A DNA stretch of 64,000 nt from Planococcus citri (lineage: Eukaryota; Arthropoda; Insecta; Hemiptera; Pseudococcidae). Where the stretch lies: the NCBI RefSeq assembly GCF_950023065.1, contig NC_088679.1, positions 41,726,001 through 41,790,000 of the forward strand, read 5' to 3'. Under the pieces are notes generated by a model. The model worked only from the letters and a program-made list of their open reading frames with translations. It was not told the DNA's origin and did no database searches. Positions 10,043-22,900 of the stretch are shown piece by piece. The position numbers were made by a program, and so were the translations under genes. Within the stretch, counting starts at the first letter, position 1. Each line of letters begins with the position of its first letter.

Positions 10043-12002
10043 AAGGGTGTGATTTAATACCACGACAAAAAAGGGCGTCAGCACGACAGGCATAGGCACT
10101 TTCGCGCCAGAAAAATCATTACCACGACTAAATTGGAAATTCCCAACAATAAAGAGCTTACCACGACATAAAAGGTACTCCAACGACAAAATAATGTATC
10201 AAACGACGAATTAAAAAATTCACGACATTTTATTACTTTCAACTGCTATATAAGGCAATGCACGACAAAATTATTCTATCAAAAACAGGCATTTCACCGA
10301 CAGAAATAAACGTTCACAAAAGGGGAAATATTTTTTGCACGACGAAAAAGGACGTCATCACGACAAGCATTTTTTTGTTCATAAAAGATGAATGAACGAC
10401 GAAAAATGATGAAGTTCCACGCCAGATGACGACCGACAATAAAGTATTTATGAACGACTACGATTTAATAACGAGATAAGCAGTATTCACGACAAAATAA
10501 TTTCATACACGACAGAACATTATCAGTTCAATTACAATTATATTTTGTATAAATTTTGACAAATAATCAACTGAGGGTTTCTTTCAAAAAAATTTGAGTG
10601 AAATTGTAACTCAGTAGAAGAGAACCAAATTGGGCTAAATCGAAGCAAGGGCAAAAGCTTAGGAAAAAAATGAGAATTTTGAGGATTGATCGGTGATTTT
10701 GTCGGCAAATGGACGATAATTAAATACCTACATGATTGTAAAAAATTTGAATTTTTGAAAACTGAAACTAAGATAAGTTATTGTTGAAATTTTTGTATTT
10801 TCATAACTTTCTTGAATTTCTCACAATTTCCCAAGTTTTTCCTACTTTTGCGGAACCGGAGGGGGGCAAACTGTCTCCCCTTAGCTCCCTTTCGCTTCGT
10901 CCCTGAGGTCAAAAGAGGAACAGGGGTCGCCCATCAAAGTCCACAAAACATTACTTCTATAAACAGCGATAAACAGCAATTTTTTACATACCTACTTCGG
11001 TTTTTTTTGGTATCATTTTAATATTTTGTGAACGTTTATTTCTGTCGGTGAAATGCCTGTTTTTGATAGAAAAATTTTGTCGTGCATTGCCTTATATAGC
11101 AGTTGAAAGTAATAAAATGTCGTGAATTTTTTAATTCGTCGTTTGATACATTATTTTGTCGTTGGAGTACCTTTTATGTCGTGGTAAGCTCTTTATTGTT
11201 GGGAATTTCCAATTTAGTCGTGGTAATGATTTTTCTGGCGCGAAAGTGCCTATGCCTGTCGTGCTGACGCCCTTTTTTGTCGTGGTATTAAATCACACCC
11301 TTCACAAAATATTAAAATGATACCAAAAAAAACCGAAGTAGGTATGTAAAAAATTGCTGTTTATAGAAGTAATGTTTTGTGGACTTTGATGGGCGACCCC
11401 TGTTCCTCTTTTGACCTCAGGGACGAAGCGAAAGGGAGCTAAGGGGAGACAGTTTGCCCCCCTCCGGTTCCGCAAAAGTAGGAAAAACTTGGGAAATTGT
11501 GAGAAATTCAAGAAAGTTATGAAAATACAAAAATTTCAACAATAACTTATCTTAGTTTCAGTTTTCAAAAATTCAAATTTTTTACAATCATGTAGGTATT
11601 TAATTATCGTCTATTTGCCGACAAAATCACCGATCAATCCTCAAAATTCTCATTTTTTTCCTAAGCTTTTGCCCTTGCTTCGATTTAGCCCAATTTGGTT
11701 CTCTTCTACTGAGTTACAATTTCACTCAAATTTTTTTGAAAGAAACCCTCAGTTGATTATTTGTCAAAATTTATACAAAATATAATTGTAATTGAACTGA
11801 TAATGTTCTGTCGTGTATGAAATTATTTTGTCGTGAATACTGCTTATCTCGTTATTAAATCGTAATCGTTCATAAATACTTTATTGTCGGGCGTCATCTG
11901 GCGTGGAACTTCATCATTTTTCGTCGTTCATTCATCTTTTATGAACAAAAAAATGCTTGTCGTGATGACGTCCTTTTTCGTCGTGCAAAAAATATTTCCC
12001 CT
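10043..12002. repeat. Compound inverted repeat, order A-B-A'-B' (two units of about 980 bp, second permuted)
   Basis: Block A (about 10043-10321) is repeated in reverse complement as A' (about 11023-11302). Block B (about 10322-11022) is repeated in reverse complement as B' (about 11303-12002). Copies differ by only a few substitutions and one 10-bp tandem difference (CGATAAACAG near 10966), so the rearrangement is recent. The word TTCACAAAA, or its complement, sits at the A/B, B/A' and A'/B' junctions. A normal foldback would read A-B-B'-A'; here the inverted unit is circularly permuted. No transposase is encoded; the mirror-image open frames at 10812-11021 and 11302-11511 are the same sequence read from each arm. 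No target-site duplication was found. Confidence 0.88.
10061..10527 (+). repeat. Degenerate tandem array, about 24 units of about 20 bp, core ACGACA
   Basis: The hexamer CACGAC or a close variant (AACGAC, CCGACA) starts at 10061, 10082, 10123, 10162, 10182, 10202, 10221, 10261, 10297, 10338, 10359, 10395, 10432, 10452, 10487 and 10507. Spacings are near 20 or near 40 bp. At the 40-bp gaps a decayed version sits midway (CGCGCCAG at 10102, CCAACAATA at 10143, CACGCCAG at 10418). The array crosses the A/B boundary and is mirrored as GTCGTG arrays at about 11026-11300 and 11795-12000. Confidence 0.8.
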
Positions 12003-13918
12003 AAAATGGGTTAATGTTCTTTTTCCGTTCCCAAGAAAAGTACAGGAATTTAAGGTATCGATTTACGGTAGGTTTGAGGTGATTGACTGCGAGAGACCAG
12101 CTAACCAGGGTCTAGGGTTTGAAGGTGTTACTGGATATACAGGGGCAATAACCTTGCTAAGCAGTGAATACTCAATTTCATGTTCATGGGTGAAAAATGA
12201 AAGTGAATATAATACCGACTCACTCATTTAACTCCTTTATAATTATGAATACCTATTCGTTCTAATAGATTTCGTATGTTTTCTTCTACGTTCATAGTTC
12301 TTATTGAGGAAAATTACTGTCCTCTCAAGTCGTAATATTATCAGACGAGTGTTGTTGAGTAAGTCCATGCTTTACTTCAGTTTAATTTTAATTTTATGGA
12401 CGTATCTTATGATGTAGATACTATAGGTACTATGTAGTTGGTGAATAAATTCACCCTTCTCTAGAAACTAACTAAAAACTTTTCTATTGACTAACATTAT
12501 TAATTTTAAAATCTTAATTTGAATTTTTCGGTGATTTTCTGCGATTACGAATGAATTTTTCTGAATTTTATTTACACTCTCCACTCCACTTCCCTACCGA
12601 TAGCATTATGTGGTGAGACGAGAGGAGTTTGAAATTTATTTTATTGGGAACACTGAAGCGCAAGTTTTTTACTTTACCACTCTTCTCCTCTCCTTAGTGC
12701 TTCTAGCGTCGTTAGCGTCGCGCCTCGCGCAGTCCAGTCGCGCACCGATTTGCCGGAACGCGACACGCGACATGATGCGACAGTGAGTAAAACAAAACAG
12801 AAACACCAAATGGAAGCGGATGCGGAGAAATTTTTATCATTTCGTTGACGTGTTTTTTGTATGTATGTTGTTGGTTGACGTTTCGTAAACGTTCCAATTA
12901 TTTCTGAATTATTTTTATTAAAACAAAATATGTTATCAGTGATATGGATTCGTAAATCTTCAATTTCATTTATTGCATCGACGTATCGATAATTCGTTGA
13001 CGTTTTGTTCAAACTTTCATCCATCTGCCGCACCAATTTTGATGACTTCTTGGAACTTGTTGATCAATACTTGATCCAAATGTTTATCTGAAGATTATGA
13101 AGTATTGTTGTACGTGAGTCGTGAATCATTCGATTTCGACGGTGAATTTTCATTTTACTTTATGAGTACTACCTATAGGTTAATTTCGATTTAGATATTG
13201 GCTATTGCCATTTGCCCGATAACTATTCCGAAGTATCATTCTTCTAAATCATGAGAGTCAATCGAACTACATTGGAAGATAGTACTATTAATCTGTTTAT
13301 CTACGATCTTCAATTACCTATACTTATGAGGCTTGATAAAACCTTCTGAAATGTTTGATTTACTTGTTGAATTCTCGTCAATATGGTGATTTTTATACCC
13401 CGAAACTCGAAGATCTCTTGTTTTGGATAAACATTTATCCACAAACTGTGATATGATGTTAAACTGCGAATCTTCAAATTGTTTGCTTGAAAAAAATGAT
13501 TGAGAATAATTTTCAACTGAGTACAGTTGAACAGGTATGAATGTTTAACCAGTTGCGATGTTTTGCTATCGAGTAGAACGTTAACCATGAAAAAAATAAT
13601 CCAACTTATTTTTAATGTATGAGAATATAGCGAAAGGATTACTACATATTTGCTATCGTCATTCAAGGAATCGCGAAGTACTTACCTCGAATGTTGCGTC
13701 AAACGCTTTGAAGAAAAAATAATTTCACATTATTGATAGAAAGAAAGTACATTTATAATTCTCTGATTTTGTAGAAAACGTCGATTAGGGCATTATCTCC
13801 TAAACTATAATTACATATCCGTAACTTACTTCGAAACGATACAGTTTTTATTATTGTTGTAATGTGTCTTTTTTTGATTCTCAGTAATACCTATTACTGC
13901 CTGCGTTCAGTAACCAAG
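12003..13918. other. Spacer, candidate promoter and 5' leader of ABCA gene A
   Basis: No convincing coding sequence. A Motif-1-like TGGGAACACTG lies at 12645-12655, followed by a CpG-rich segment at 12705-12780, unusual in this AT-rich window. A strong donor (CGACA then GTGAGT, GT at 12783) could pair with acceptors TTCTCAG near 13883 or GTTCAG near 13910, giving a non-coding first exon and a leader intron of about 1.1 kb. The minus-strand open frames across 12674-13666 look like shadows of the CpG-rich patch and chance frames. Confidence 0.45.
12645..12783 (+). promoter_or_regulatory. Candidate promoter and non-coding first exon of ABCA gene A
   Basis: TGGGAACACTG at 12645-12655 precedes a GC- and CpG-rich block (GCGTCGCGCC, CGCGACACGCGAC) ending at a GTGAGT donor. 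The combination suggests a transcription start region. The location is consistent with a leader intron ending just before the ATG at 13919. No transcript evidence is available from sequence alone. Confidence 0.4.
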
Positions 13919-16900
13919 ATGGATTTCGAAAAGTTCAAGCTGTTGATGTGGAAAAATTACCGTTTGCGGCGGTTCCACTGGATCGTAACTTTGATTGAAT
14001 TCGTTTTACCAATTCTAATCGCTTATAGTATGGTCGGAATCACTTCGGAGTTTTCTCCAAATAACACCGCCGAAGTAAATGAAACTATCTATCCCCCCGA
14101 TTCGAAGGATACGTTCATTTTGGAAGCCAAACCCGTTCAATTGTACTATGCTCCTTCAGTTCCGGTCATCGATAAGTTTATGGACCCGATAAGAAAGAAT
14201 TTTGGTAAATATGCACCTTCAGCACTTTTATATCAATGGTATTGTCACCACTTATGATGAAATATCATGAAATGCAAAAAACATTTGTCTTTGTCGAAGT
14301 TAATGACAAGTGTTCATTATCGTGAAATTCATCATTGTTGTAATATGTACCTACCTACCTACCTACATACCTATCTTTTTACCATTCTGACGTCAAAATT
14401 TGCTGCAGATGTTGAATTTTATGTTTAACACGAGGTAGGAGGAAAAAATAACTACATTTGTGACGTTTTTCTGCTGTACGATCTAATATTTTGACTCAAC
14501 GAGTAGTTGGTAAAAGATCAATGAAATTGAAAATAAGGGTATGATGTATTGGTCGTCTATGAAAATGCGGGCACCGTGATGTATTGAGTTGAATTAATGA
14601 AATCTAAATATTCATTCGGTTGAAGAATTATACAGATAACGGTTCCGTGTCATCCGAAGTTGCACCATAGAATTGATCTATCTATGATGACTACGACATG
14701 AAATTTTTAAAATATCGTATTTGCTTTGCTATTGGATTACCTAGATCCCGAAATGAAAAATATTATCCAATTTGAGGGAATACATACAAAGCAGATAACT
14801 CCAATCACGTCGATAATTACTTTTATCGCGTAGTTTTGTTGAATGTGCGTGACTCATACGACTTCATACGTGTTGTTGAGATCAATTGTTCGACTTTTTC
14901 ACCGATTCACGTGGATTAAATATTTCAGAATTGAAAAAAAAGTATTTAAAAAACGATAATTACCTAGTTACTATTGATTTGTCACTTGTTTGTCAATTTA
15001 TGTTTGTATTGTGTAGACATAGGTTTAGGTAGGTAGGTAAGGTAGTAGGTACAAGATGTACGATGATAAGTTTGGTTAATAAGCGCGAATTTAGATTTAA
15101 GGTCAATTCATTTCAATTATTGCGAGTTGCTAAAAATACTCATTTTAACTATACGACGAATGGGGCTCCATAAAAAGATGTATCCGGTTGTTATAATTGG
15201 TACCTACAGTTTAAATATAGATGCGAATTCGAAATTGGAAGAGATTTTCCGCTTTGAAAAAGAACTCGTGAAAGTGTTCACTTAGGCTAAAGTATGAAAT
15301 TGAATACCCAGTTTCACTAAGCTTTTTTTCTTAAAATGTTGGATTTATACCACAGTCTATTCAAACGTATGTAGGTCGAATTGAAGCTAAAGCTTAGTAG
15401 AATACATGTCATTGCGTCAGTTTCGATGTAGTGGTCATTGTGCATATCTTCATTGCTGTAATCAATAATAATGACCAAATGGTATAATTACTTTACGTAC
15501 TGGCTAGTGGTAACGCTTATCGTTTTGCAACCGTATACCCACGTAAAAATTTGAATTGCCTTGACGGCGTTAAAATCAACTTATCAGAAAATGTGACTCA
15601 CTCTTGAAGTTATCCAGTATTTTTTCAGAATATGTGATCATTTTTTATTTTTAGTACTTATAAAGAAGAATTATGTCGAAACATTTGTGGTAATTTTTGA
15701 GCTCTACATTAGATTGCAATTGGGTTTGGAGCTCCGTTAACAGAAAATTTCGACTGTTCGTGATGTCTTTTTCTGAAAATGTTCAATTATCAAGCTCAAT
15801 TATTTTGGATTTGAAGGCACAGTGTAGCGTTTTCAAACAAATTTTAAATAAAACATTACATTAGAAACATGAATAGATCAGATTCCAGTATCCCTTTTTA
15901 AGATACTAACCTCAACAAACCTACATAAAGAAAGTTAAGATTGAGAAAGGAAGTACCACCTCACCACCTGTGTTTTGAAAAATTTAAGAACTTATCGAGA
16001 AGAAAATACAGATACATGTACCATTTGGAATTGAAGTGATTTCAAAAAATTAAGTAGGTACATACAATGTACGAGTTGGCAGGCTCTACGTTTTGTGTAT
16101 GTTTTTTACTGCCTCTTCCTCCATTTTTAGTGATTTTTTTTTTAGGGACTTATGTGAATATGAATAATTATTATTGCTTCAACTGTTTATGACTTGAATT
16201 TGTACTTCTGTTATATTTATTTGCATTTTTTGTTTACATTGCAGCATCTGTGGTGGGATTATCAAACGAAGCTGAATTAGAAAGTACCCTGAAGAATCAG
16301 AGTGGACGCTTTAAAAGTAATGCTATTGGAATCTTCTTCCAAAATATCAACTCCAGTGATTCGTTACCAGATAAATTTAGCTACGTAATGAGAGATGTAG
16401 ATCAATGGAATACACGAGTATTATATCCTCCAATAGAAATTGCTGGGCCGTATGCTAGCCGTGAGTACTTTTTCTGTGTTTGAAAGCAAATCACTCTTGG
16501 TTTTTTGAAATAGGTACTTCAATTTCCAATTTTCATGTTTCAGATCCATATTTTTACAAAGGTTTCTCTGCTGTTCAAGTTATAATAAATGATAATTTTA
16601 TTCAATATAAAACGAATCAAAGTGGCTCGCAGGTACTGGTCGTATATCGTATAAATTAATCTGTTTGGAATGTTGATTTTTTACTCGGTGATTGCTGATT
16701 TCTGCATCTTATTCACACAGGTGGATTTCGAGTGGTTTCCGTATCCTAAGTATACGTCGGATGATAATCCAAGATCTTGGATTTCCTTAGGAGTTGGTTT
16801 CATCGTTGTTGTAATCATTCTAATTGTATCGATCCCTTTGATTAGCGATATAATCGAAGAAAAAGACAGCGGTGTCAAGGTGATAATAAAAAATTCCCTC

Positions 16901-19900
16901 CGTTGTTTGTTCCATGAATTCTAGCAAAACTTTCATTACCTTACATACTCTATTGAATTTTTATTCAGGAGTTGATGAAAATAACTGGACTGAACGAGTG
17001 GCTGATGTGGTTCAGTTGGTTTGTACACGCCTTGATTGTCAGTTTGGTTTCTTTGACGATAGTAACAATCATTTTAACGTATCCTTTCCATGGATCTGGA
17101 TCAGAAGCTATTCATTTCGTTCAATTTTCTGTGTTGTGGCTGATTTTGATACTTTACTGCGTGGCGAACATTTCATTCTGCTTCATGTTTTCAGCTATTT
17201 TTCAGAAAAGTCAGTAAATATTCAGCGAATGAATTGTATCCGAGGGATTTGTTTTGATTAAATTTTTGAATTTTTTTGCAGCTACCATCGCTTCGTCAAT
17301 ATTTACAATTTGTTTCATGTTACTGCTTAGTGGAATCAACTGGATGTTAACCCATGCTGCCAACAATCCAGCGTTAAGATTGGTAACTCTTACTCCTGTG
17401 GGCGCGTTTATTCTAGGATTTTCTAGGATACGTTATTACGAAATGAACGGTTGTATTAAATGGAATATGGTTTATTTATGCGTATTTGTGTTCGAAAAAA
17501 TCACGTTTGTCGTTGTTGTTTTTAGGCGTTGAATTCACTTGGTCATCTGTCACGGCATCTGAAAATGACCGGAATTCGGTTTCATTATTGTTTTGTTTGT
17601 TCATGCTGGTGTTCGATACCTGTTTGTACTTCTTTTTGGCGTATTATTTGACTTCCATCAATCCTGGGAAATTCGGAGCTCGTAAATCACCTTTCTTCAT
17701 TTTTAAGGTATTTGAGAATCGCGAATAATTTATATGAACATTAAACTGCACGCGACGCGATAGTCGATGCACAAAAATTGTGATTGTTGCTTTTATGCTT
17801 AACTTATGTGATGTTATTCGCTTACTAATATTCGTTTTAGGCGGTGAACTTGGACAAGAGTAAAATGTTCCGAGAGCTAAAGGTTTGTATAATTCGAACG
17901 CTGTCGAGGCAAAGCTTTTGCATCGTTGATTTTTTTAATAATAAATACCTAATCCAGACTAAACCGAGGCGCTTAATCATTCAGCTTGATTTCACCTCAA
18001 AAATTGCATCCAAGTATTCTCATCGTTTTCTTATGTCATACTTTTCAATTTCATTTCTTTCATTAGGGTCGCTTTTTAAATAATGTTGCTATTTCAACGC
18101 GCGTCGTTTCTGACTTTGTTTTTTTTCTTCTTTTACCTCTACATATATCGGAGAGAAATAAATTTTGAATCGTTTCGTGGAATTTGAAAGAAATTTTGGA
18201 TTGTTTGCAGGGTTTATTTTCACGTTTCTCCAACAATGACACCCAGCCATTGCAGAATTTAGATGATAAAGTAGAAAGCGATTTTATCGAATCACCTCCG
18301 CCGAACGTAGAAGCTACGATACAAATCAAAGATCTGCATAAATACTATGGACTCGTATACGCGGCCAGAGGCGTTAATTTGAATATTTACCAAGGTGAAA
18401 TGACCGCTCTGTTGGGACATAATGGCGCCGGAAAAACAACTACTATGTCCATTATGACAGGTGAAATGATTTTTTTTACAAGATGGTAACTGCGTAGAAT
18501 GTTGAACTAACTATTCGTTTTGTAGGATTAACTTCTCCAAGTGCCGGATCCATACACTTCAGAAATATGGATATATTCAAAAATATGGAGAAATTTAGAC
18601 AAAATTTAGGAATGTGTCCTCAAGAAAATCGAACGATGCCTTACTTAACGGTCCTGGAGCATTTGGTGTTTTTTGGACAAGTATGTTTGAAACGTACGCA
18701 ATACTTTGGAGATTCGTTTATTCAATTGTAGTAATAAATTGTTACTGCGTGAAGTTGAAAGGTATTTCGCGAAAAGCTGCTGTTGCTGAAGCTAATGAAT
18801 ATTTAACCATGATGGAAATGCAGTCGAAGAAAAATGCCTTGGCTAAAGAACTGTCTGGTGGAATGAAAAGAAAATTGTGTTTATCTATTGCCTTGATGGG
18901 GAAAGCTGAAGTACGTGAAAATCGAAACAAACATTGATTCGATAACTGGAAATCTTTGTATTATTTTATTAATAATTTTATTATCGTAGGTCCTCATATT
19001 GGATGAACCCACTTCTGGAATGGATGTACAGTCGAGAAGAAAATTATGGGATTTGCTATTGGTTAGTAATCATGAATTTCCTACGAGCACCAAAAAAAGC
19101 GACGATTGACTGGTTTCTTTTTTTTTTTTGAAATATGAATTTTATGGTTTGACCAAGTGTATACCTACTAAACTTGTCCGAATGGCTCATTTAATTATAT
19201 GAAATGAATAAATTACAAAAAAATACCTTATTATTTGTACACACTTTTGAATTAATCAAAGTTTCATTTATTATAAATTGTTATGCGCTTTTTAGGATAT
19301 GCGTGGAAAACGTACCGTTATTTTCACAACGCATTATATGGAAGAAGCGGATGCTTTAGGAGATCGTATAGCGATCATGAATCATGGCGTTATTGTTTGT
19401 CACGGAACTCCGATATTTTTGAAGAAAGCTTACGGTAATGAAGATTTTTTTTTTATGTTTACAAAGAAATATTACCAATCATTTTTAATCATTGAATTGT
19501 GTGTGAATTTTAGGTACTGGCTATGAACTAACGATTACCAAAAACGGCGGAGATACAGCTGGTATCGACGATGTGATTAAAAATGTATTGCCTGACGCTA
19601 GTAAAGAATTTGAATCACCCATAGAAACCGTATACAAACTGCCACTAACCGAAACTGGAAAATTCCCAACGCTGTTCAAAAATTTGGAAACTGATAAGTC
19701 GCATTTGGGTATTAAACATTTAGGAGTTGCTGCTACTACAATGGAACACGTATTTCTAAAGTAAGTTACGTCCGCATTGATGAATTTGCAAACGAACTCA
19801 TGCGATATCGAGCTAATTACTTACTGTATACTTTCTTTTCAGAGTGGGCGGTGTTTCTATTTATGATACGAAATCGATCAGAAACACTACGGTTACCGAC

Positions 19901-22900
19901 TCCATTCCCGGATCAAGTAAGAATGTCGTTCCTTTGAATTTTGATTTAATTAAATTATTATGTTCATGATGAATTCATTCGTTTTTTTCTGTCTGTAGAT
20001 TACCTGCGCTATGTTAAAAACTCGTCTTTGTATTTTCAACAAATTAGAGCCATATTCAAGAAAAAATACTTGTATACGTCGCGTAATCTGTTCAGCATAT
20101 TCACCCGAGTAAGTGTCTTATTGCTCTTACCATAGACGATGTAAAATGGAGAGAAGAGCATGCGGAAATCAGAAATGTCAAAATATCAGTTCTAGTTGTA
20201 CTTTCATGTTACCAGGTCGGATTTAATTTCCCCCGTAGAACGCAGAGAATCGGACTGGTTTTTTAGTGTGTATGGAGGGGGAGGACCTTTGAAAAGTGCT
20301 CTGCTTATTGTAGATTTCTCTGAGGTTGTGCACAAGCTCTTATACCCTCCTTCCTTTTTTTCTGACCAGATGTATGCTTCATATTTGAATGAATTTGATC
20401 GTTTGTAAAGTTGAAAATATTGTGCTGTTGAAGGGGGGAGCAATATAGAAGATGAACAGGTCGCTTCAAGGAAACTTTTATTTCAAATTCTAAAATTATA
20501 CGTACCTCTCCTCTTTTTCTTCGTCTCTCTGAATCCGTCTCTTGATCACAAACGAGTATAATTGATGGTGTTTTATGATTTGTTTCAGATTATTTTACCA
20601 ACTTTGATCGGATTTTTCTTGTTGAGTCTATTAGATAGTATAGATCTATCGCCGGAACCACCTTTAGATTTATCAATGTCTACCTATCCCGGTTCTACAG
20701 TTGTAGTGAAGGATAATGTTCCCGGCTCTAATTTTGCTAAATACATTCCAGAATACGTTGCCGAAAAAGGAGGTGTATTCATTAAAGCCGACGCTTCTCC
20801 AATCGAAAAAGGTGTGTGATATTAGATTCCTTAAAGATTTATAAAAAGTGATAATGAGTTTCCAACTCGACTCGTTTGCCTAATACACACTGCACAGAGT
20901 GGGCAAAGGGCCATGCTATGTGATAATTCATTGAATGGGTCTTGGGAAACCACGCTATGCTTTTCGCATATTGTGTATCTGGCGAATGAATCATACGTGG
21001 AAAGCAGAATTAATTTTTCGTTTTTTTTTGTTCCGCAGATTTACTCCAATATGCAGGCAATATTTTGAAATATAATAAAGATTATATATCGGCTTTCGAA
21101 GTGAATTCGTCGAGGATTAAAATTTTGAGTAATCCACCTTTGATACATTCATTTCCAATAACAATCACGACGTACTCGAATGTGTTGCTTCGCAGTATTA
21201 CGAATTCTACCCGCTATCAAATTGACACCATCAATTATCCCGTGCAAAAACCACAAACACAAAACGATGAGCCTGATGTAAGCATTATAAGAGAAATAAC
21301 CAAGTATTCTGAAATACGAGTATGTTGAAGTATAATATTTAATTTGCAGAAAATGTGCGGAAATTCCGAGTACGAAATTCCCTTTTATTTTATGTGGTTT
21401 TTCGCACTGGCGTTTTACACGATTGATTTAACGTCTTTCTTCGCTGTATTCGTGAACATGGAACGAATTGACGGATTTCAACATATCCAAACTATGTCGA
21501 ATGTATCTTCATTGGTATATTGGTTAGGCACTCTGATGTTTGATGTTACATTCTTTTTGTTTGTAACTTTCCTCCGTGTCGGTGTTTTCAAAACTATGAA
21601 TCATTCGGCTTTCCTTGGTTTGGATACATCGTTTGGTTAGTGAAATAATTCTCTTTGGAAATGTTGTTGTAAAATTCAGATATCTATTAATGAATAATAT
21701 AATTTGCAGGTGTGTTTGCATTGATTATAATTCTTTATGGAATTTCCGGATTACTTTTCATCTACGTTACCGGTTACCTATCAAGCTCTAAAGAAGGGTC
21801 ATACACATTACTTTTCATCTTCAACATGATATGTAAGAGTTGAATTTCTATTGCCTAAGTATGCGCTTATTTTGTATTCTTTTTTCATCCTAACTTTTAT
21901 CGTTGTTATCAATATTCAGGTTGCATAGTGATAGCGATATTTTACGGAGTGGATAAATTGAACATACAGAATCAGTTGACATTTTTCTATAAAATGTTAT
22001 ATTACGTTGTAAAAGGAGTAATTTTAGTCGTCCCGACGTTGAATTTTTCGTTAATGTTCATTAAATTGATGGTAATTTACAACTCGAATACAATGTGTAT
22101 GTATTGTTCAGAAGCCACAAAAGCGGCCTGCGAAAGTAAGTTAATCTGCGTTGAAATGTATTACGTTCAGTTGAAATTTGAATCATGCCGAGTTTTTTGT
22201 CATTTTATTAGGCGCTTTTCAAAAGAAATCGTATTTGGTGTTTGCATCAAGAGAAAATTCGGACGGTTTACTGCTGGAGGTATTATTTTTGATGTTCGAT
22301 GTCGTTTTATATTCCGCCATTTTATCCTTCATCAATATCGGATATATGCGTTATTGGTTCAATTCTTTGAAAAATCGCATGTTCGGAACCTTCACCACCA
22401 ATCCGGATAAAGGCGATTTCGACGTGCAACAAGAGTACAACAAAGTTCAACAGTATAAAGAAGATAGATCGAGTGAGTGCGATAATTTGCGAAAATATTT
22501 CTATCGAATCTTATGGCTTTGAATGTGAAAAAAAAACGAAATTATGAAAAATCCCTTAATTGTTATGAAATACTTCTCAGCTCTTTGATTGAGCGGCTGA
22601 TTTTCGTATTTTTTTTTGTGAATGAAAAGCAGCTTCGCTTTTTTTCTCCAAAATGCTGCTGTTCGGAACGTGGATTTTTCGAAGTTCTGTTCCATCAGTA
22701 TCTACGTATTTATTTCTGGAAATGTATTTGATTGCTATTGCACGAATGTGTAGAATGTGATTCTGCTTGCTATTTACACAGTGTCTCACCAGTTTGTCAG
22801 TGGTTGGATTGTTCCTTATCAAATCGATAATTTTTGATCTAGTCTTTCGATTTCTCTCAGACTTTTTTTCAAAGTCCAACTATCTAACATTTCAGGAAAA

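Noticed and set aside
10812..11511. Two open frames on opposite strands encoding the same peptide (MNFSQFPKFFLLLRNRRG...)
   Set aside because: They are the two arms of the inverted repeat read from each side. The peptide is low complexity and matches no family.
11884..12231. 115-codon open frame at the right edge of the compound repeat
   Set aside because: It begins in the reverse-complement 20-bp array and runs into unique sequence; no domain and no splice or promoter support.
12674..13666. Minus-strand open frames upstream of ABCA gene A
   Set aside because: They overlap the CpG-rich candidate promoter or AT-rich spacer and encode nothing recognisable.
14205..16244. Missing exon in the large first intron of ABCA gene A
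   Set aside because: Compared with gene B, gene A is about 15 residues shorter here, but phases match directly and ABCA3-type proteins vary in this loop. No good microexon was seen.
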